DNA of 26,381 nt from a virus. Shown in pieces: positions 23,786 to 26,381 of the stretch (positions are counted from its first letter, which is position 1; the number at the start of each line of letters is the position of its first letter). Where the stretch lies: positions 1-26,381 of IMG/VR virus record IMGVR_UViG_3300014913_000067; one strand, 5' to 3'. The notes beneath the pieces are model-generated. The model did not search any database. It saw only the letters and a program-made list of their open reading frames with translations, and was not told the DNA's origin. Made by a program: the position numbers and the translations under genes.

Positions 23786-23952
23786 GGCTTTACGCCCCCC
23801 TCGGTTAAGATACGTTCAGCTAACAGGATAACCGTCCTGCTCGGCTTCTGTCCCCGTAGGTACCTGCTAATTTGAGCGGGGTCTACCCCCAACGCTTCGG
23901 CGACCGCTTTCTGACTACCGAGGCGGGCTACTAATTGTTTGACTAGATCCAT
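23782..23952 (-). CDS. Minimal HTH DNA-binding protein (Cro/YdaS-like, 56 residues)
   Basis: ATG at 23952-23950, two bases after the pentapeptide gene stop; longer upstream reading is possible but antisense-like and overlaps that gene. The 56-residue product is almost only a helix-turn-helix: MDLVKQLVARLGSQKAVAEALGV then DPAQISRYLRGQKPSRTVILLAERIL. SQKAVAEALGVDPAQISRYLRG is a classic lambda-repressor/Cro-type HTH. At Cro size, it could repress its own operon through the 13-bp palindrome at 24934-24946, or one of the other palindromes in the window. The link is inference. Confidence 0.8.
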   Translation of the reverse strand: MDLVKQLVARLGSQKAVAEALGVDPAQISRYLRGQKPSRTVILLAERILTEGGVKP

Positions 23953-23954
23953 GG

Positions 23955-24308
23955 TTACAGCCCCGCTTCCGGTTCGGCGATGCCCAATTCGCGCGCCCGG
24001 TGTGACGTTCGCGCGAAGCCTATTATAGCGCCTCTCGCCGCCACGAAATCGGGGTCCTCGCAACTTAAGGCGCAGAAATGCGCGGCGAGTTGGGCGGCAA
24101 TCTTGGAGTCTACGATAACTCCCCGGGAGCCACACCAAAGCGGCCACGCGAAAAAATCTAAGTCGGCGTACCGTAGGTCGGCGTACCGTAGGTCGGCGTA
24201 CCGTAGGTTGGCGTACCGTAGGTTGGCGCACGCCCCCATGCTTGAGTCCACAAGGCATGCCCCATGATCTGTTATAATCCTTGCGAGTTCTTTCGTATAT
24301 ATTGTCAT
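23955..24308 (-). CDS. Phage pentapeptide-repeat-like protein
   Basis: A 117-residue protein; ATG (24308-24306) overlaps the upstream stop as TAATG. Residues 28-52 hold five units of the form A-(N/D)-L-R-Y, fitting the A(D/N)LXX pentapeptide pattern (right-handed quadrilateral helix), though five units make barely more than one coil turn. The C-terminal part (FFAWPLWCGSRGVIVDSKIAAQLAAHFCALSC, ~52-83) is a domain that accompanies such repeats in other phage proteins. Pentapeptide proteins may mimic DNA (e.g. gyrase inhibitors), but with so few repeats no such claim is made. The repeats are nearly identical in DNA. Confidence 0.75.
   Translation of the reverse strand: MTIYTKELARIITDHGACLVDSSMGACANLRYANLRYADLRYADLRYADLDFFAWPLWCGSRGVIVDSKIAAQLAAHFCALSCEDPDFVAARGAIIGFARTSHRARELGIAEPEAGL
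24153..24227 (-). repeat. 15-bp tandem repeat, five copies, within the pentapeptide gene
   Basis: The unit GTCGGCGTACCGTAG (plus strand) is repeated five times with only C/T changes at one position and drift in the outer copies. Each copy is one A(D/N)LRY unit. Near identity suggests recent growth by slippage or recombination, always in frame. Confidence 0.9.
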
Positions 24309-24667
24309 TACGCCTTTCTTTGATTACGTACGAGGCCCATAAGAACCAAAGTAGTACCGTACTCGCCTCGGCGGCATTGCCCCAACAAACGGGCCTTATG
24401 GCGGTCTGACATCGTGGCGTTGTTTATGATGATTTCGGCCTCTTCGGGGGTGAAAGACGTTTTGTTGGCGGCCCCGATATCCCCGCGCACGTCCATACAA
24501 GCTACCCACTCCTCGGCGTAGTCAAGGGCTACCCGCAGTTCGGCAGGACCGTCAGATTCAAACGCCTTCTGAATTTCAAGTTGGATCTGGTCAAGGCTAC
24601 CGCCCCGCCCCCAGCAAGTACAAGCGATAGTTTCGGCGGCTTCTTTGATTTCGTTACGGTGAGTCAC
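24308..24667 (-). CDS. Hypothetical 119-residue protein
   Basis: Not recognised. GTG at 24667-24665 has AAAGGA upstream at suitable spacing. The protein looks helical: MTHRNEIKEAAETIACTCWG, IQLEIQKAFESDGPAELRVALDYAEEW, then SFTPEEAEIIINNATMSDRHKARLLGQ. No domain seen. It lies between the 61-residue gene and the pentapeptide gene, overlapping the latter by one base. Confidence 0.7.
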   Translation of the reverse strand: MTHRNEIKEAAETIACTCWGRGGSLDQIQLEIQKAFESDGPAELRVALDYAEEWVACMDVRGDIGAANKTSFTPEEAEIIINNATMSDRHKARLLGQCRRGEYGTTLVLMGLVRNQRKA

Positions 24668-24688
24668 GGCGTCAGTTCCTTTCGGTTT

Positions 24689-24874
24689 CTAGTAGTGTGT
24701 GGGGTTACTGGTGTCGCAAGAATCATGGCCCGTTGCGGCGTGGTCTTTTGCTTCGGTTGTGGCGTCGCTATCGTCAGTGACCAGAATTTCAACCTCATTA
24801 CGTCCTGAGGCAATAACGACGGCCATGTTAAATCCGGCGTCTTCAAGCTTGCGGTTTATCTGGCGTGCGGTCAT
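24689..24874 (-). CDS. Hypothetical 61-residue protein, first gene of the accessory operon
   Basis: ATG at 24874-24872 is chosen for the AAGGGA site upstream; a frame to 24946 exists but would overlap the promoter. The product begins MTARQINRKLEDAGFNMAVVI, continues SGRNEVEILVTDDSDAT and ends in a polar tail rich in His, Thr and Asp. The first 40 residues look like a small alpha-beta unit. No function known. Confidence 0.65.
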   Translation of the reverse strand: MTARQINRKLEDAGFNMAVVIASGRNEVEILVTDDSDATTEAKDHAATGHDSCDTSNPTHY

Positions 24875-24917
24875 TTCGTTTCCCTTCGTTTGTGTTTTTC
24901 GTCCCGGCCATAGATAC

Positions 24918-24946
24918 AATATAACCCATCTAATTGCGGACCGCAA
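24918..24946 (-). promoter_or_regulatory. Promoter with 13-bp palindromic operator for the accessory operon
   Basis: On the minus strand TTGCGG (24946-24941), 17 bp, TATATT (24923-24918); the -10 box matches five of six. The -35 region is part of a perfect palindrome, TTGCGG-A-CCGCAA (24934-24946), so a repressor bound here would block polymerase. The leader to the first gene is about 35-40 bases. Confidence 0.55.
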
Positions 24947-25036
24947 GTAAAATAATACTAATTATTATAGACGTAAATTAACGCTAACGTTAGTTCGTGG
25001 TGCTACGGCGGTTAATTAACGCTAAGTTAGCCCGGA

Positions 25037-25117
25037 GGCCCGTTCGGGCCAAACCGTTCGGGCCACGGGTAAAGCCTTAAGCGGCTTGGGGTTACGGCTG
25101 CCGCGGCCCGTGGCCCG
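25037..25117. repeat. Nested GC-rich hairpins with GGCCCG/CGGGCC motifs
   Basis: GGCCCG-TT-CGGGCC (25037-25050) is a tight 6-bp hairpin. CGGGCCACGGG (25059-25069) pairs with CCCGTGGCCCG (25107-25117), an exact 11-bp inverted repeat. Inside its loop, AAGCC/GGCTT (25072-25076 / 25083-25087) or GCGGC/GCCGC (25081-25085 / 25099-25103) can pair. Confidence 0.7.
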
Positions 25118-25206
25118 TACCGGCCCCTACCCCCGCCATATCCCCCGCGGGCATGCCCCATAATTACGTACGTACCCTTATTATATACACACAATATAAC
25201 CATACA

Positions 25207-25279
25207 TAAGGGCATAAGAGATATATAAGGGGGTAAGGGGTTGCTAAATAATAACTTACGAGTGGCCCGTACGTAAGGG
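25207..25279 (+). repeat. Iteron-like TAAGGG repeats in AT-rich DNA
   Basis: TAAGGG occurs at 25207, 25226, 25234 and 25274, and inverted (CCCTTA) at 25175-25180. Four direct copies in 73 bp in a mostly AT-rich setting. Confidence 0.5.
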
Positions 25280-25292
25280 CCGTACGGGCCAC
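25262..25292. other. Perfect 12-bp inverted repeat (strong stem-loop)
   Basis: GTGGCCCGTACG (25262-25273) and CGTACGGGCCAC (25281-25292) are exact reverse complements with a 7-base loop. No T-tract follows on either strand, so it is more likely a structural or protein-binding element than a terminator. Confidence 0.7.
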
Positions 25293-25404
25293 ACTAGGTC
25301 GGGGCTGGACGTAAGACCAAGCGGCACAAAGACCTATAATTTTTTGGTTCGGGCCGGGGTTCGGGCCGCTTGACATAAAGAACAATCTGCGGCAAGGTGT
25401 GGGT

Positions 25405-26127
25405 ATGATAAAAATGGATGATAGCGAATTAAAACGTTTGGAGCGGGATTTAAAAGATTTCGCTCGAAAGGCGTACCCGTACGCTACGCGGCACACGATA
25501 AACTCGGCGGCTTTTGAGGCTAGAGACGAGGCCCGGACTAAAATCGGATCTAGCATGGTGCTCAGGAATAAGCACACTGTGCGGGGGGTCATGGTTAACC
25601 CGGCCAAGGGCCTGCGGGTGTCGCGCCAGGTCGCCGCAGTGGGCTCGGTTGATGATTACATGGAACGTCAGGAGTTCGGCGGCACGGTGGCTAAAAAGGG
25701 CAAGCGGGGCGTCCCGTTGGCTACGTCATATTCAGCCCGGTTGCCGATGCACCAGGAACCACGTACGAAACTGCCCGTTAAGTCCAATAAGCTCAGAAAT
25801 ATCAAGCTGAAATACGGCGGCGGCTACAAGAATAAGCGGGGCAAATGGACACCGCAGCAACGAACCGCGGCGGCTATCCGGGTTGCGGCCAAGTCTAAGG
25901 GTAGTCATGTGTTCCTTGGGTTACCCCGTAGCGAAGGGGTATTCAAAGTCATAGGCGGCAAGCGAAAACCGGCCCTACGTATGATCTATGACCTGAGCCA
26001 CAAGAGCATTAGAACGCCTCGAAACCCCTGGCTAGCCCCCTCTGTTGGGGCGGCTAAAGCGAAAATACCCGGAATATATCTGGACGCCTTGCGCTTCCAG
26101 ATCGGCAAACAGCGATTATTCCGTTAG
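25405..26127 (+). CDS. Basic virion-type protein resembling minor tail / tail-completion proteins (tentative)
   Basis: ATG 25405 with AAGGTG (25394-25399) upstream; GTG 25399 and ATG 25414 are alternatives. The 240-residue, very basic product has ELKRLERDLKDFARKAYPYATRHTINSAAFEARDEAR at residues about 5-45, then a VLRNKHTVRGVMVNPAKG segment and GSVDDYMERQEFGGT (~75-90). This N-terminal layout (helix, P-x-A-x-x-x-x-N, helix, then an RNK/T strand) recalls lambda gpZ and HK97 gp10-type tail completion proteins and similar Mu-like virion proteins. A Lys/Gly-rich middle follows. It stands alone: no co-directional gene is adjacent upstream and none is firm downstream. Identity is tentative; a real gene is near certain. 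Confidence 0.6.
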   Translation: MIKMDDSELKRLERDLKDFARKAYPYATRHTINSAAFEARDEARTKIGSSMVLRNKHTVRGVMVNPAKGLRVSRQVAAVGSVDDYMERQEFGGTVAKKGKRGVPLATSYSARLPMHQEPRTKLPVKSNKLRNIKLKYGGGYKNKRGKWTPQQRTAAAIRVAAKSKGSHVFLGLPRSEGVFKVIGGKRKPALRMIYDLSHKSIRTPRNPWLAPSVGAAKAKIPGIYLDALRFQIGKQRLFR

Positions 26128-26247
26128 GGGGCTTGGGCTGTACAAAGATCGTGCCGAACTATTTACGGCGTTGGGTGGTAGTGGGATAACAGCGAAAACC
26201 TAAGTTGTTGCCATTAGCTAACTTGTAATTTGGGGGTTGTTGTAATT
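26128..26247. other. Short non-coding stretch before the window end
   Basis: No gene seen. It contains the palindrome TTAGCTAA (26214-26221) and GTTGTTG at 26204-26210 and 26236-26242, with the inverse CAACAA at 26263-26268 beyond. Confidence 0.5.
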
Positions 26248-26268
26248 ATGGTACAAAAGCTACAACAA
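26237..26268. repeat. 8-bp inverted repeat around a possible start codon
   Basis: TTGTTGTA (26237-26244) and TACAACAA (26261-26268) are exact reverse complements with a 16-base loop holding ATG 26248. Could be an operator or an mRNA hairpin that hides the start. Confidence 0.45.
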
Positions 26269-26381
26269 AGACCGGGGCTGGGTCGACGTTCAAGAAGCGT
26301 GCCAACAGGGGGAATTATTTCACACGTATGCAAGACCTTGCAGGCTTGTAAGTCGTTGCAGGATAATAGGTTCTGTGGAGC
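26248..26381 (+). CDS. Possible start of a gene running off the window (uncertain)
   Basis: ATG 26248 opens 44 codons without a stop to the window edge (begins MVQKLQQRPGLGRRSRSVP; three Cys near the end). GGGGG at 26232-26236 is an 11-base-distant, weak ribosome site. The sequence has no recognisable motif; it may be a chance frame. Confidence 0.25.
   Translation, partial: MVQKLQQRPGLGRRSRSVPTGGIISHVCKTLQACKSLQDNRFCG

Larger units (their letters stand above)
24947..25404. other. Repeat-rich non-coding region: candidate origin or control region
   Basis: No convincing gene in 458 bp. Frames across it on the minus strand have unlikely composition. Contents in order: an AT-rich stretch (24947-24980); the palindrome CTAACGTTAG (24984-24993) within one of two near-direct repeats (24976-24993 and 25014-25030, core AATTAACGCTAA); the palindrome GTTAATTAAC (25011-25020); GC-rich hairpins (25037-25117); TACGTACGTA (25165-25174); an AT-rich block (25180-25260) with repeated TAAGGG; a 12-bp hairpin (25262-25292); TATAAT at 25334-25339; two more GTTCGGGCC copies; and TTGACA (25370-25375). 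This mix of AT-rich DNA, iteron-like repeats and hairpins is typical of origins. Confidence 0.55.

Noticed and set aside
23953-24258. A longer form of the 56-residue HTH protein, starting at 24258.
   Set aside because: The extra residues are an Arg/Pro/Thr-rich frame that reads through the pentapeptide repeats out of frame; the pentapeptide gene explains that DNA.
24947-25404. CRISPR array or tRNA gene in the non-coding region.
   Set aside because: Repeats are short and irregularly spaced with no spacer pattern, and no cloverleaf could be drawn.
25370-25410. TTGACA at 25370-25375 as promoter of the basic protein gene.
   Set aside because: No acceptable -10 box lies 16-18 bp downstream; the nearest TATGAT overlaps the start codon. 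The TATAAT at 25334-25339 likewise lacks a -35 box.
25027-25607. Two minus-strand frames across the repeat-rich region.
   Set aside because: They have odd composition (Tyr/Arg/Pro-rich), no ribosome sites, cross hairpins, and one runs antisense to the start of the basic protein gene.

Overview
The window is about 26.4 kb of a tailed double-stranded DNA phage (or prophage) genome. The evidence is a Mu-type contractile-tail baseplate series, a GH108 endolysin, an HP1-type holin, and a dense set of phage replication genes with overlapping starts and stops. DNA is GC-rich, and the Mu-like baseplate, GH108 lysozyme and holin point to a Gram-negative (proteobacterial) host. The host genus cannot be told from the sequence. 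No terminase, capsid, portal or integrase gene is visible, so this is only part of the genome.

Layout. (1) 1-11060, plus strand: late structural and lysis operon. It runs Mu P-like hub (cut by the window edge), gp45-like spike, gp46, gp47/J, gp48, a long tail fibre carrying an SGNH-like domain, GH108 endolysin, two small unknowns, a 1115-residue beta-helix protein with a hydrophobic N-terminus, and two or three small membrane proteins including the holin. (2) 11063-18189, minus strand: replication/recombination operon. In transcription order it holds a Pro-rich protein of unknown role, a Cas4-like DUF2800 nuclease, an ssDNA-binding-like protein, an Nmad5-like protein, family A DNA polymerase, then five small or medium genes of unknown role. 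(3) 18287-23519, plus strand: second replication operon, with an SF2 helicase, a SEC-C mini-protein, a VRR-NUC nuclease, a protein with two TetR-like HTH units, and a PrimPol-helicase. (4) 23567-24874, minus strand: five small accessory or regulatory genes (a 61-residue unknown, a 119-residue unknown, a pentapeptide-repeat protein, a 56-residue HTH protein, a Cys-rich protein). (5) 24947-25404: a 0.46 kb non-coding region full of repeats and hairpins, a candidate origin or control region. (6) 25405-26127, plus strand: a basic protein resembling minor tail/tail-completion proteins, followed by a mostly empty end.

How it works together. The two replication operons diverge from one 41-bp imperfect palindrome (18221-18261) that carries a sigma70-like -35 box at each end, so both may be switched by one protein. 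A second promoter with the same -35/-10 pattern (12233-12261) lies inside the minus operon and overlaps a perfect 10-bp inverted repeat. A third minus-strand promoter (24918-24946) overlaps a 13-bp palindrome in front of the accessory operon. PrimPol-helicase, SF2 helicase, ssDNA-binding protein, family A polymerase and two PD-(D/E)XK-type nucleases together make a largely self-sufficient replication and recombination set. This sits beside a Mu-like baseplate but shows no Mu-like transposition genes in the window.

The items most worth a second look are the palindromic divergent control site, the repeat-rich region at 24947-25404, the SGNH-like fibre domain that lacks its catalytic Ser and His, the tandemly duplicated beta-helix protein with an export-like N-terminus, and the SEC-C mini-gene with a run of ten G.
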